Below are positions 51,874 to 61,650 of a DNA stretch of 64,000 nucleotides, piece by piece. Below the pieces are notes generated by a model that worked only from the letters and a program-made list of their open reading frames with translations, was not told where the DNA came from and made no database searches. The position numbers were made by a program, and so were the translations under genes. The stretch is from UBA1309 sp047605645 (GTDB taxonomy: Bacteria; Bacteroidota; Bacteroidia; Bacteroidales; Dysgonomonadaceae). The first letter of the stretch is position 1. Every line of letters starts with the position of its first letter. The stretch covers positions 1 to 64,000 of the forward strand of contig JASGFJ010000004.1 in assembly GCA_047605645.1 (NCBI GenBank), given 5' to 3'.

Positions 51874-53004
51874 ATGATTGACACTCCCCTTCCAACTGAT
51901 GTTTCTATTATTACGACGTATCGTTGTCAGATGCGTTGTAAAATGTGCAATATATGGAAATATCCATCTGATGAATTTAAAGAAATTACCCCCAAAGACT
52001 TAGAGATACTTCCCAAACTAAAATTTGTGAATATTACCGGAGGAGAACCTTTCCAGCGGAGAGATCTCGAAGATATTATTGCTGTTGCTTTTGAGAAAGC
52101 GCCCAGAGTGGTAATATCGACATCCGGTTGGCACTATGAAAGAATTATCGCTCTGGCGAAAAAATATCCGAATATCGGTATTCGGGTAAGCATTGAAGGA
52201 CTTTCTCAATTAAATGACGATCTTCGGGGAAAAGAAGGAGGATTTGATCATGGATTGAAGCTTCTGCTGAGCTTACGGGAGCTTGGAGTCAAAGATATTG
52301 GCTTTGGAATCACTGTTTCTAACCGTAATTCAAGTGATATGCTATGGCTTTATCGATTGGCTAAGGAGCTTAAACTGGAATTTGCCACAGCAACTTTTCA
52401 TAATTCTTTCTATTTTCATAAAGAAGACAATATTGTGACAGAGAAAGATTCAGTAACCGATGACTTTCATCAGTTGATGACGTCTCTTCTAAAGGAAAAT
52501 AGTCCTAAAAGCTGGTTTCGGGCATTTTTTAATCTAGGATTGATTAATTATATTCAAGGAGGTCGAAGAATGCTTCCCTGTGAAGCTGGGACTGCAAACT
52601 TCTTTATCGAACCTTATGGGGATGTATATCCTTGCAATGGCTTGGAAGATAGAATCTGGAAGGAAAGTATGGGGAATATTCGCGACTTTTCGTCCTTTGA
52701 AGAACTATGGAATGGTGAACAGGCACAGATAGTGAGAGGACTTGTGAAACAATGTCCGAAAAATTGCTGGATGGTTGGGACAGCTGCTCCTGTAATGAAA
52801 AAATATATTCGTCATCCGCTAGAGTGGGTGATTAAAAACAAAATAAGAAGTTTGTTAGGAAAGGATATTTGTATTGATGATATTCCCTGGTTTGATGTCG
52901 GACAAGATCCCCGCCAAGGTGATTTGAACTATTCCCGTATGACTCCCTTCACGGATACCAAAGGCGTGAAACCGGATTCATCTTTATCATTAATTGAAGA
53001 ATGA
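51874..53004 (+). CDS. Radical SAM protein with SPASM-like C-terminal domain
   Basis: 376 residues. The radical SAM motif CQMRCKMC (CxxxCxxC) is near residues 18-25, and NITGGEPFQRRD is the GGE motif. The C-terminal part has MLPCEAGTANFFIEPYGDVYPCNG and CPKNCW, Cys arranged as in SPASM/twitch domains that hold auxiliary clusters. It ends in a basic helical tail (HPLEWVIKNKIRSLLGKD). SPASM enzymes modify peptides or proteins, and some act on sugars or lipids. Context with a glycosyltransferase favours a glycan or lipid substrate here, but this is inference. The stop overlaps the next start in ATGA. Confidence 0.88.
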   Translation: MIDTPLPTDVSIITTYRCQMRCKMCNIWKYPSDEFKEITPKDLEILPKLKFVNITGGEPFQRRDLEDIIAVAFEKAPRVVISTSGWHYERIIALAKKYPNIGIRVSIEGLSQLNDDLRGKEGGFDHGLKLLLSLRELGVKDIGFGITVSNRNSSDMLWLYRLAKELKLEFATATFHNSFYFHKEDNIVTEKDSVTDDFHQLMTSLLKENSPKSWFRAFFNLGLINYIQGGRRMLPCEAGTANFFIEPYGDVYPCNGLEDRIWKESMGNIRDFSSFEELWNGEQAQIVRGLVKQCPKNCWMVGTAAPVMKKYIRHPLEWVIKNKIRSLLGKDICIDDIPWFDVGQDPRQGDLNYSRMTPFTDTKGVKPDSSLSLIEE

Positions 53005-53642
53005 TTATGAAAAAACATCGCGTGTTAAATACAAGGCTTCTGACAGAGTCTGCTTATGTGCTCCGATTTGAAAGGAATGAGCTTGATTTTATGCCGGGTC
53101 AGCATATTTATGTAGGCCTTCCCGGAGATGAGGATCGTCCTTATTCTGTATACAACGGAAAAAATGATCCGTATATTGAGGTCTTGATAAAAGAAATTGA
53201 TAGAGGAAATGTTTCCAAAAAATTGAAAAGACTCGAGAATGAGGCCTTTGTGTCGGTAGATGAGGCACAAGGTCATTTTGCTGTAACGGAAAGAGTCGGA
53301 GATAAACTCGTTTTTATCGCTACAGGGACAGGAATAGCGCCCTTTCATTCCTTTTTGAAGACGTATCCCGGATTGGATTATACAATGATTCACGGAGTAG
53401 CATATGGAAAAGAAGCCTATGATAGGAGTGATTACGAAATATCGCGGTATATCCTTTGCACTTCTCGTGACCACGAGGGCGATTTTCATGGAAGAGTAAC
53501 TGAATATTTAAAGAAGATAGATGTTGCTCAAGATGCTTATTTTTTTCTATGCGGAAATTCATCAATGATTGATGAGGCGTATGATATCCTGATGGAAAAA
53601 GGAATCACAAGAGAAAGAATCCGTACAGAAATCTATTTTTAA
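53001..53642 (+). CDS. Ferredoxin reductase-type FAD/NAD(P)H oxidoreductase
   Basis: 213 residues of the ferredoxin-NADP reductase fold. The FAD domain has MPGQHIYVGLPGDEDRPYSVYNG, where RPYS is the flavin-binding RxYS. The pyridine nucleotide domain shows LVFIATGTGIAPFHSFL, then FLCGNSSMIDEAYDIL and the C-terminal IRTEIYF. No iron-sulfur domain is present. It overlaps the radical SAM gene by 4 bases, so it may feed electrons to that enzyme. Met at 53007 is an alternative start. Confidence 0.9.
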   Translation: MIMKKHRVLNTRLLTESAYVLRFERNELDFMPGQHIYVGLPGDEDRPYSVYNGKNDPYIEVLIKEIDRGNVSKKLKRLENEAFVSVDEAQGHFAVTERVGDKLVFIATGTGIAPFHSFLKTYPGLDYTMIHGVAYGKEAYDRSDYEISRYILCTSRDHEGDFHGRVTEYLKKIDVAQDAYFFLCGNSSMIDEAYDILMEKGITRERIRTEIYF

Positions 53643-53650
53643 AATTATAC

Positions 53651-54754
53651 ATGAAAATAGTTGTTATTGGAACAAGGGGGATTCCCAATATCCTGGGTGG
53701 TGTGGAAACACGGTGTCAGGAACTCTATCCCCGTTTAGTCAGATTAGGATGTGATGTGACGATAATTCGGAGAAGTCCTTATTTTAATCAAAAAGAAAAA
53801 ATTACAGAATATGAGGGTGTAAAGCTTATTGATCTGTTTGCTATTCGCTCAAAAAATATGGAAGCTATACTCCATACTTTCATGGCTGTATTTAAGGCGA
53901 AAGCTCTGAAACCTGATATTCTGCATATACATGCTGTTGGACCCGCTTTGCTGGCACCTCTTGCTAAGTTATTGGGCATGAAAGTTGTTGTGACGCATCA
54001 TGGACCCGATTATGATCGGGAGAAATGGGGTACAATTGCCAAACTTGCTTTGCGAATGGGGGAAAAAGCGGCTACACAATATTCGGACAAGGTGATTGTT
54101 ATTTCAAATGTCATACGGGATAGCCTGAAAGATAAATACAATTATAACAATGCTGCATTAATCTTTAATGGGGTTCCTGATATTTCTGTATCGAAAAAAG
54201 AAACCGGGTATATTCAAAGTCTTGGCCTTCGTCCCGGAAAATATATTCTTGCGATGGGCAGATTTGTGAAAGAAAAACGGTTTGATATGCTCATTGATGC
54301 TTATAACCAGATAGAAAATAATGGTGTACGACTAGTGCTTGCAGGAGATGCCGATCATCCGACAAACTATTCCAACAATCTAAAAAAACAAGCGAAAGAG
54401 AATCAGGTTGTTCTGACCGGATTTATTTCAGGAAATCCTCTGCGGGAACTTCTGACACATGCGCGTATATTTGTTTTGCCTTCTACGCATGAAGGCTTGC
54501 CTATTGCTCTACTGGAAGCCATGAACTTCAGTCTGAATGTTCTTGCTAGTGATATTCCTGCCAACAAGGCCGTAAAAACTCTACCGGAAGAATCTTTTTT
54601 CAAGTCGGGAGATCTGAACTCTTTAAAAGAGGGACTGACTCGGAAGCTTTCTCAGGAATATGGTTCTATTCAATACGATTTAAGTGACTATGACTGGGAT
54701 AAAATAGCCAAACAAGTCAAAGACGTATATGAAGACGTATTGAAGCAAAAATGA
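53651..54754 (+). CDS. GT4-family glycosyltransferase
   Basis: 367 residues of the GT-B fold. The N-terminal domain opens with VIGTRGIPNILGGVETRCQEL, the mark of the DUF1972/GT4 group. VVVTHHGPDYDREKWG lies in the acceptor region. The C-terminal domain has AMGRFVKEKRFDMLIDAY and the nucleotide-sugar motif FVLPSTHEGLPIALLEAM (the EGLPIALLE equivalent of EX7E). There is no membrane span. It is 8 bases after the reductase gene, the last of the operon. It probably adds a sugar to a surface glycan or lipid carrier. Confidence 0.92.
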   Translation: MKIVVIGTRGIPNILGGVETRCQELYPRLVRLGCDVTIIRRSPYFNQKEKITEYEGVKLIDLFAIRSKNMEAILHTFMAVFKAKALKPDILHIHAVGPALLAPLAKLLGMKVVVTHHGPDYDREKWGTIAKLALRMGEKAATQYSDKVIVISNVIRDSLKDKYNYNNAALIFNGVPDISVSKKETGYIQSLGLRPGKYILAMGRFVKEKRFDMLIDAYNQIENNGVRLVLAGDADHPTNYSNNLKKQAKENQVVLTGFISGNPLRELLTHARIFVLPSTHEGLPIALLEAMNFSLNVLASDIPANKAVKTLPEESFFKSGDLNSLKEGLTRKLSQEYGSIQYDLSDYDWDKIAKQVKDVYEDVLKQK

Positions 54755-54755
54755 G

Positions 54756-54959
54756 TTATCGCAGTGCTCGAACACTGCCGCTCCAGGAACAACCTAAGCA
54801 ATATAAAATTTCCAGATTGAAGCCCTCCAGTGATTCCTCGGGATGAACCAATTCGATGACTCCTTGGCCGGAAACTGTCACAACACGCCTTTCACCCGAT
54901 TCGTTCTTAACACAGAAGCGATGGATATTACATTGCGGACAAAGTTTATTTTTAGCCAT
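54756..54959 (-). CDS. Small zinc-ribbon protein
   Basis: 67 residues with two Cys pairs, CPQCNIHRFC near the N-terminus and CLGCSW near the C-terminus, with an all-beta spacer between (RRVVTVSGQGVIELVHPE). It looks like a single zinc ribbon. No known role. It follows hisS by 17 bases on the same strand, and its stop nearly meets the convergent glycosyltransferase gene. Confidence 0.75.
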   Translation of the reverse strand: MAKNKLCPQCNIHRFCVKNESGERRVVTVSGQGVIELVHPEESLEGFNLEILYCLGCSWSGSVRALR

Positions 54960-54976
54960 AATATATGAGGTGAAAA

Positions 54977-56338
54977 TTATTCCTTAATTTTTTCAATACA
55001 CTCATCGATAGACAGCAACGTCTGTTGCCCGCTTGCCATGTCTTTCAACATGATTTTTGCGGCATCTAGTTCATTTTCTCCGACAATAGCAACAAAGGGA
55101 ATTTTCTTAGTGTCGGCATAAGACATTTGTTTTTTCATCTTGGCAGCTTCCGGATACACTTCAGCACGTATGCCTTCTTGCCTGAATTTATCAGCAGCAG
55201 GGAGAATAAAGTTTTCTTCCTTCTGTCCGAAATTGACAAACAGAACCTGCGTGCCTGCAATCGAATCTTTTGGATACAAGTCCAACTGATTGAGTACGTC
55301 GAAAATCCGGTCGGCTCCGAATGATATTCCGACTCCGGAAACTCCAGGTAAGCCGAAAATTCCGGTTAAGTTGTCATAACGACCGCCGCCTGTGATGCTT
55401 CCCATTTCTACGCCCAGAGCTTTCACCTCAAAAATGGCGCCCGTATAATAGTTTAATCCGCGGGCCAAGGTCAAATCCAGTTCCAGCTCGGCTTGTATCG
55501 ATAACAAGCTAACCTTATCCAGTATGAATTCAAGCTCTTCAACTCCTTTAAGTCCGATTTCGGAAGCGGCAAGTACCTGTTTTAGAATCTCAATTTTTTC
55601 ACGATTAGACCCATTCAATGAGATAATGGGTTGTAATTGGCGGATCGCTTCTTCTGTAATGTCTTTGGATGCCAATTCCTCATTCACTTTATCAAGGCCG
55701 ATTTTATCCAGTTTGTCAATAGCAACGGTGATGTCGACTATTTTGTCGGCTTGTCCTATTATCTCAGCAATCCCACTCAGAATCTTGCGGTTATTCATTT
55801 TGATTGCAACAGGAAAACCGAATCGACGAAACACCTCGTCCATAATCCGAATCAACTCGACTTCATTAATCAATGAATCAGATCCTACGATGTCCGCATC
55901 ACACTGAAAGAACTCTCTGTATCGTCCTTTTTGCGGGCGGTCGGCACGCCAGACCGGTTGTATCTGAAAACGCTTGAACGGAAAAGTGATTTCATTGCGG
56001 TGCATCACTACATAACGGGCGAAAGGTACAGTAAGGTCGTATCTCAGACCTTTTTCCGATGCTTTAGCTGCAAATTTCAAGGAATTTTTTTCCTGTAATT
56101 CATCAGAAGTGAAACCCGAGAGAAAATCTCCCGAATTCAGTATCTTAAAAAGAAGTTTATCTCCCTCTTCGCCATATTTTCCCATCAACGTAGAAAGATT
56201 CTCCATTGCCGGCGTTTCTATCTGATGAAATCCATATAAATTATAGACTGAACGAATCGTATTGAAGATATAATTTCTTTTTGCCATTTCTTCTGGCGAA
56301 AAGTCTCGGGTTCCTTTCGGAATTGATGGTTTTTGCAT
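54977..56338 (-). CDS. hisS: Histidyl-tRNA synthetase
   Basis: 453 residues, class IIa. Motif 1 region at the N-terminus (KGTRDFSPEEMAKRNYI), motif 2 as PVWRADRPQKGRYREFFQCDADIVG, the His-specific ARGLNYYTGAIFEV, and motif 3 SGVGISFGADRIF. The anticodon-binding domain fills the last ~95 residues. It matches the Bacteroidetes length. The promoter is close to the start. Confidence 0.97.
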   Translation of the reverse strand: MQKPSIPKGTRDFSPEEMAKRNYIFNTIRSVYNLYGFHQIETPAMENLSTLMGKYGEEGDKLLFKILNSGDFLSGFTSDELQEKNSLKFAAKASEKGLRYDLTVPFARYVVMHRNEITFPFKRFQIQPVWRADRPQKGRYREFFQCDADIVGSDSLINEVELIRIMDEVFRRFGFPVAIKMNNRKILSGIAEIIGQADKIVDITVAIDKLDKIGLDKVNEELASKDITEEAIRQLQPIISLNGSNREKIEILKQVLAASEIGLKGVEELEFILDKVSLLSIQAELELDLTLARGLNYYTGAIFEVKALGVEMGSITGGGRYDNLTGIFGLPGVSGVGISFGADRIFDVLNQLDLYPKDSIAGTQVLFVNFGQKEENFILPAADKFRQEGIRAEVYPEAAKMKKQMSYADTKKIPFVAIVGENELDAAKIMLKDMASGQQTLLSIDECIEKIKE

Positions 56339-56361
56339 AACTAAATTAATAATTCGGTCTG

Positions 56362-56369
56362 CAAAGATA
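56362..56369 (-). promoter_or_regulatory. -7 box of hisS
   Basis: CAAAGATA reads TATCTTTG on the minus strand, an exact TAnnTTTG, 24 bases before the hisS start. Confidence 0.6.
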
Positions 56370-56479
56370 AGCTGTCTTGTTTTAAAAAACTATATGTCAG
56401 TCCTGAAATAAATTTGAAAAAGAATTTTGAAGAATAAAAATATCCTGACTTGGCTATTGTAAGAAGCACTCAGTATTTC

Positions 56480-58783
56480 TTATTTGAATATATAATCTTC
56501 CCTTGATGTGGCCCATATCCGATTGGGGGTTGGCCCCATTTCAAAAATAAAAGTTCCTCCTTTCAGTATATCGGAATGACTGATATAGCTTTTCGTGTAA
56601 TTTCGGCCGTTCAAAGAGACCGATTGAATATAAATATTTTTAGTTGAGGCATTGTGTGCGATAATGGAAAATTTTTTTCCGTTTTCAAGGTGGATTACTG
56701 CCTGTGAAAACGATGGACTGGCAATGATGTAATATGGGGTTGCAGGACAAAGAGGATAGAATCCTAAAGCGGCAAAAATGTACCAGGCTGACATTTGTCC
56801 CGCATCATCATTTCCGGATAATCCTCCCGGAAGATTCAGATATTCTGTAGACAGGATATGTCTGACTTCCTCTTGAGTTCTCCATGGTTTTCCGATCAGA
56901 TTAAACATGAATGGAATTTGATGACAAGGTTCATTTCCATGCCAATAATAACCTTGAGTAAACATTGAATCTAATCGGGCTGAAAATTTTTCTTTTCCTC
57001 CCATAACTTCTATCAACCCTTGTACATCATGAGGAACATACCAGGTGTAATGTGCGGGAGTTCCTTCTGTAATGAACGAAGCAAACTGGTATGGATCAAA
57101 ATCTTTTATAAATTCTCCGTTCTTGTATCTACCTCGGGCATAGCCTGACCCCGGATCGATTACCTTCCGGTAGTTTTGTGCTCGTTGTTTTAAAATTTTT
57201 GTATGTACTGAATCCCCCATGCCTTGAGCGAATTGCGACAGAGCGAAATCATCAAAAGCATATTCTAGCGTGCGGGATACTTGTTCTCTTTTATGAAAAG
57301 CCTCCGCAACCGAGTCCTCCAAAGGGATATAGCCGTATGTGAGGTAGGATGTCAGTGCTCTTCGTCCCATCCCTTTCTTATAATCTTCGAAGTTGTCGGG
57401 GACGTTAAATGCATTTTTCAGACATGCTTGATAAGCTGTTTTGACATCAAAATTGTGTATTCCTTTAACATAAGCATCTGCAATGGCTGCTATGCAATGA
57501 TCGCCTATCATTGCTGATGTATAGCTATTCCAGCAAGGGAAGATTGGTAACCAGCCACCCTGTTTGTACTTCAGCACCAAAGATTGCATCATTTCTCCGG
57601 ATAAAGTTGGTTCAATAAGGTTCAATAAGGGGTGTAAAGACCTATATGTGTCCCACATGCTAAAATCTTCAAAATAACTTCCTTTATTTATTCTCATAAT
57701 TGGATTCCCGCTTGAAAAGGCAGGATAAGAGCCATCTACATCATTAAATGCTCTTGGGAGAAAAGACGAACGATACAGAGCACCATAGAACTTACATAAC
57801 TCGTTCTTGTCTGAGCTTTGAACAGATATGGCAGATAATGTTTTATTCCATGTTTGTTCCAGTTTCTTGCGAACACGGTTAAAATTCCATCCTGAAATTT
57901 CTTTTTCCAGATTAAGGCGCGCGCCATCCATACTTGTAAAAGATGAAGCTGCCTTTATTAATACTTTTTTATCCTTCGGTAATTTTAGTTTTACAAACAG
58001 ACCTATGTCTTTTTTATTTGCAATTTTGGTTTCACCATGATACACATGCTCATCCTGAAAAGTTCCGAAGGCCTCGATATCTGCTAGAAACCGAATGATG
58101 AAATATCCTTTGAATCCGGCGGGTTGTCCCCATCCTTGATAAATTCGATGTGCCGGATTATATCCTCTGATTTCTTTCTTTTTACAGTCTATTTCAATAT
58201 AACCTTCTCCTTCATCGCTGTTGGGATTTACGATAAGATAAGCAGTGCTATCCGAATAGGTCATTCTGAATATAGCCGCACGAGAGGTGGCTGTCATCTC
58301 CGCTTGAATTTTTTCGTCTTCAAGAAAAACTGAATAATAGGATGGGGTCGCAACTTCTTTGTCGTGTCTGAATCTGGCTGCTCGTTTTGTCGGTAAACAT
58401 TTTAGCGTACCCGATAGAGGCATTAATGTCATTGAACCATAATCCTGAGTACATCCGCCAACAATCCAATGAGAGTTTCGAAAACCCTGGAATAACGAGT
58501 CTGTATAATAGTAAGGAGAAATACATTTTTGTTCTGTATCCTGTGTTTGAGGAGTCCAGAAATTCATGCCATGCGGAGCTAATACAGCCGGAAGGGTTTG
58601 AGCGAGTTCTTCTGTCCCTTTTCCGAATCGCCCGGCTTGTTTTGTTTGCGAAGGCGCAGTTCCTACTCTGGTGTCAATATACTGGCAAAAATCGTACAAT
58701 TCCCGAACCTGTTTCCCTGATGTGCAACTTATTGTTAATAACGTTGCCAGGAGCATAAATGCATAATTTCTAAAAACTTTCAT
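56480..58783 (-). CDS. GH92-family alpha-mannosidase, lipoprotein
   Basis: 767 residues from the ATG at 58783 (MKVFRNYAFMLLATLLTISC, lipobox TISC); a 29-codon-longer frame lacks a signal at its start. GH92 enzymes are calcium-dependent exo-alpha-mannosidases acting by inversion. The N-terminal beta domain has VDTRVGT-like YIDTRVGTAPSQ and the DYGSMTLMPLSG region. The (alpha/alpha)6 domain carries HGNEPCHQIPFMFN with the catalytic acid Glu and GLSGNDDAGQMSAWYIF with the catalytic Asp pair. It is probably on the cell surface or in the periplasm, trimming N-glycan or yeast mannan. It is divergent from the GH89 operon. Confidence 0.93.
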   Translation of the reverse strand: MKVFRNYAFMLLATLLTISCTSGKQVRELYDFCQYIDTRVGTAPSQTKQAGRFGKGTEELAQTLPAVLAPHGMNFWTPQTQDTEQKCISPYYYTDSLFQGFRNSHWIVGGCTQDYGSMTLMPLSGTLKCLPTKRAARFRHDKEVATPSYYSVFLEDEKIQAEMTATSRAAIFRMTYSDSTAYLIVNPNSDEGEGYIEIDCKKKEIRGYNPAHRIYQGWGQPAGFKGYFIIRFLADIEAFGTFQDEHVYHGETKIANKKDIGLFVKLKLPKDKKVLIKAASSFTSMDGARLNLEKEISGWNFNRVRKKLEQTWNKTLSAISVQSSDKNELCKFYGALYRSSFLPRAFNDVDGSYPAFSSGNPIMRINKGSYFEDFSMWDTYRSLHPLLNLIEPTLSGEMMQSLVLKYKQGGWLPIFPCWNSYTSAMIGDHCIAAIADAYVKGIHNFDVKTAYQACLKNAFNVPDNFEDYKKGMGRRALTSYLTYGYIPLEDSVAEAFHKREQVSRTLEYAFDDFALSQFAQGMGDSVHTKILKQRAQNYRKVIDPGSGYARGRYKNGEFIKDFDPYQFASFITEGTPAHYTWYVPHDVQGLIEVMGGKEKFSARLDSMFTQGYYWHGNEPCHQIPFMFNLIGKPWRTQEEVRHILSTEYLNLPGGLSGNDDAGQMSAWYIFAALGFYPLCPATPYYIIASPSFSQAVIHLENGKKFSIIAHNASTKNIYIQSVSLNGRNYTKSYISHSDILKGGTFIFEMGPTPNRIWATSREDYIFK

Positions 58784-59370
58784 AAAAGGTATTTTGCGAT
58801 TGAAAGAAAACTGCAATTCGACATAATTTTTTTGTAACGAATCAGGATGTCTCAAATGTTGCAGCTTCAAGTTTTCCTTATTATTAATCAGAATGTATAT
58901 TCAAAAAGAATTTATTAAAAAATACTTTTCTTGTTATATGTTTAAAATAAGTGCTTTACTATATGATGGCTATAGCTGGTTGACTATCTTCTGTCTCAAA
59001 GTCTATTACGTATAATGTTTATTCTAAATATCTGTTATTTATTTTAATAAAAAAACATAGCCGGCATAAAATGGGTGTTTAATTTGTCAAAAAGCTCAAA
59101 TATTATTTAAACAGTATTTATGGAGACACTCTGAATAAGAAGAATTGTTTATCCGAAAAAATATATAATTTTGTTATCGATAGCCGAATAATCTTTAATT
59201 AATAAATGGAACTAAACTTTTTATTGGAAAATTTATCAACCGAATGAACCATTATTGTTCTTTTAGTAAAAAGCTGATTTTTATCTGATTTCTGCATAAA
59301 TAAATTCCCCTAAAGAAAGTCTTTTTCACAAATGTAAAAAATCTTTCGGAATAAGCATCGTTTTGTATTA
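58784..59370. other. Divergent intergenic region of the glycan locus
   Basis: AT-rich spacer between the GH92 and GH89 genes, carrying the promoters of both. TAATTTTG at 59166-59173 is an exact TAnnTTTG on the plus strand, about 300 bases before GH89, with a TTG 18 bases upstream. I see no gene here. Confidence 0.45.
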
Positions 59371-59386
59371 ACGCAAACGTTTGCGT
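59371..59386. promoter_or_regulatory. LacI-family operator upstream of GH89
   Basis: ACGCAAACGTTTGCGT is a perfect 16-bp palindrome with the central CG and GCAAACG/CGTTTGC half-sites typical of LacI/GalR repressors. It is 90 bases before the GH89 gene. No LacI-type regulator is encoded in the window. Confidence 0.75.
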
Positions 59387-59475
59387 GTCATTTTCTGAGT
59401 CAGTAATCGATAATGTAATTTTTTTTGTTTATTTATGCCAAATAAATCGTAATATATTTAAAAAAATAGCGAAAT

Positions 59476-61641
59476 ATGAGAGTAAGATTGATATATCTTC
59501 TATTGTTATCCGTTCTTCCGATTCTTTCAACAGCAAATCCTGTTAACCGTATGCTGGAGCGTATTGATAAAGGTGCTTCAAAGAAATTTCAGATCGAATT
59601 AGTGAAAAATTCCACCGACTTTTTTGAATTAGACCAAAATAAAAACAGAGTTGTAGTTCGGGGGAATAGTTATGTTAATATTGCGACAGGAATAAATTGG
59701 TATTTGAAATATTATACAGGTATAAATCTTTCCTGGAATGGAATGCATGCGCATCTACCGGAGACATTGCCTGCAGTGAAGAAAAAAGAAAGGCACGAGA
59801 CTAATCTGGCACTGAGATATGACTTCAATTATTGTACATTTTCATACTCAATGGCCTTTTGGGACTGGCAACGTTGGGAACAGGAAATAGATTGGATGGC
59901 TTTGCATGGTATCAACCTTCCTTTAGCTATCGTCGGAGAAGAATGTGTCTGGTTTAATATGCTGAAAAAATTAGGATATTCTAAGGCGGAGATTAATGAT
60001 TTTATAGCAGGACCTGCTTTTTTAGCCTGGTGGGAGATGAACAATCTTGAAGGTTGGGGAGGTCCCAATCCTGATTCCTGGTATACACAACAGGAGGCTT
60101 TACAGAAAAAAATTATAAGCCGGATGAAGGAATTTGGGATGGAGCCTGTTTTTCCGGGCTACTCAGGAATGGTTCCACATAATGCGAATGAAAAATTAGG
60201 GCTAAAAGTCGCAAAATCTCCTCTTTGGAACGGGTATGTTCGTCCGGCATTTCTTCAACCCACGGATGAACGCTATCAGGAAATTGCAGCATTGTATTAC
60301 AAAGAACAAGAAGCTTTATTTGGCAAGGCAAATTACTATTCCATGGATCCGTTCCATGAAAGTGAATCTACAAAAGGGGTAGACTTTGATGCGGCAGGGC
60401 AGGCTGTTATGCTCGCTATGAAGAAAGTAAATCCGAAAGCTGTCTGGGTGGTTCAGGGATGGACTGAAAATCCCAGGGAAGAGATAATGAAGCATCTGCA
60501 ACAAGGCGATTTACTCATATTGGATCTTTTTAGCGAATGCAGACCGATGTGGGGAAGCGAATCTTTGTGGAAACGTGAAGGCGGTTACGGCGATCAAAAC
60601 TGGCTGTTTTGTATGTTGCTCAATTTTGGGGCTAAGGTTGGTCTTCACGGGCGTATGGATCAGCTCCTGGAGAATTTTTATGAAACGAAAACAAATCCTT
60701 TGGCAAAGCACCTGAAAGGGATTGGATTGACTATGGAAGGGATTGAGAATAATCCCATTATGTTTGAACTTATGACAGAATTACCTTGGCGTCCTGAAAA
60801 AATTACGAAAGAAAGCTGGGTGAGAAATTATGTATTTGCCCGTTATGGTGTACATGATTCATCTATTCAGAAAGCCTGGGAGATATTATCGCAGACAATA
60901 TATAATTGTCCAAGAGGAAATAATCAGCAAGGTCCTCATGAGTCCATATTCTGTGGGAGACCCTCGCTGACTAATTTTCAGGTATCCAGCTGGTCGAAAA
61001 TGAAAAATTATTATGATCCTACAAGCACAGAAGAGGCAGCACGCTATTTTATCAGTGTTGCAGATAAATATAAAGGAAACAACAATTATGAATATGATCT
61101 GGTCGACATGGTGAGGCAAGCTATTGCTGACAGAGGTCGTATTGTATATAATCAAACAATTGCAGATTTTAAAAGTTTTGATAAAAAACGTTTTGCGGCA
61201 GATGCGCACGAATTTCTAAAACTAATCCTTCTTCAGGATTCTCTACTGGCTACAAGACGTGAGTTTCGAGTTGGGAATTGGATTCAACAAGCCCGGAGTT
61301 TAGGAAATAATTTGCAAGAAAAAGATTTGTACGAATGGAATGCACGTGTCCAGATTACAACATGGGGAAACCGGACAGGTGCAGAAGAAGGTGGTTTGCG
61401 TGATTATGCACACAAAGAATGGAACGGAATACTTCGGGATTTATACTACAAACGCTGGAGTTCTTATTTTAAAACTCTACAAGATCTGTTAAACGGAAAA
61501 CCGGAGATCACAATTGATTTTTTCAAAATGGACGAGGGCTGGACGCTCGATAAGAAATTCTATTCGCCGGAGGCTCAGGGGAGCTGTGTGGATGTAGCTA
61601 AAAGTGTATTTAATCAAGTATTTATTGCGCCCAATAAATAA
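59476..61641 (+). CDS. GH89 alpha-N-acetylglucosaminidase
   Basis: 721 residues with a signal peptide (MRVRLIYLLLLSVLPILSTA). The N-terminal domain is followed by the TIM barrel: FWDWQRWEQEIDWMALHGINLPLA, WGGPNPDSWY, and YYSMDPFHE. The acid/base and nucleophile Glu lie in VGEECVWF/GPN-region and LTMEGIENNPIMFELMTELPW. The family includes human NAGLU, which removes alpha-linked GlcNAc from heparan sulfate, and clostridial enzymes acting on gastric mucin GlcNAc-alpha-1,4-Gal. It is the first gene of the operon, 9 bases before the acetyltransferase homologue. Confidence 0.95.
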   Translation: MRVRLIYLLLLSVLPILSTANPVNRMLERIDKGASKKFQIELVKNSTDFFELDQNKNRVVVRGNSYVNIATGINWYLKYYTGINLSWNGMHAHLPETLPAVKKKERHETNLALRYDFNYCTFSYSMAFWDWQRWEQEIDWMALHGINLPLAIVGEECVWFNMLKKLGYSKAEINDFIAGPAFLAWWEMNNLEGWGGPNPDSWYTQQEALQKKIISRMKEFGMEPVFPGYSGMVPHNANEKLGLKVAKSPLWNGYVRPAFLQPTDERYQEIAALYYKEQEALFGKANYYSMDPFHESESTKGVDFDAAGQAVMLAMKKVNPKAVWVVQGWTENPREEIMKHLQQGDLLILDLFSECRPMWGSESLWKREGGYGDQNWLFCMLLNFGAKVGLHGRMDQLLENFYETKTNPLAKHLKGIGLTMEGIENNPIMFELMTELPWRPEKITKESWVRNYVFARYGVHDSSIQKAWEILSQTIYNCPRGNNQQGPHESIFCGRPSLTNFQVSSWSKMKNYYDPTSTEEAARYFISVADKYKGNNNYEYDLVDMVRQAIADRGRIVYNQTIADFKSFDKKRFAADAHEFLKLILLQDSLLATRREFRVGNWIQQARSLGNNLQEKDLYEWNARVQITTWGNRTGAEEGGLRDYAHKEWNGILRDLYYKRWSSYFKTLQDLLNGKPEITIDFFKMDEGWTLDKKFYSPEAQGSCVDVAKSVFNQVFIAPNK

Positions 61642-61650
61642 ACAACATTT

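Noticed and set aside
58784..58870. 29-codon extension of the GH92 gene
   Set aside because: It would place the lipoprotein signal in the interior of the protein.
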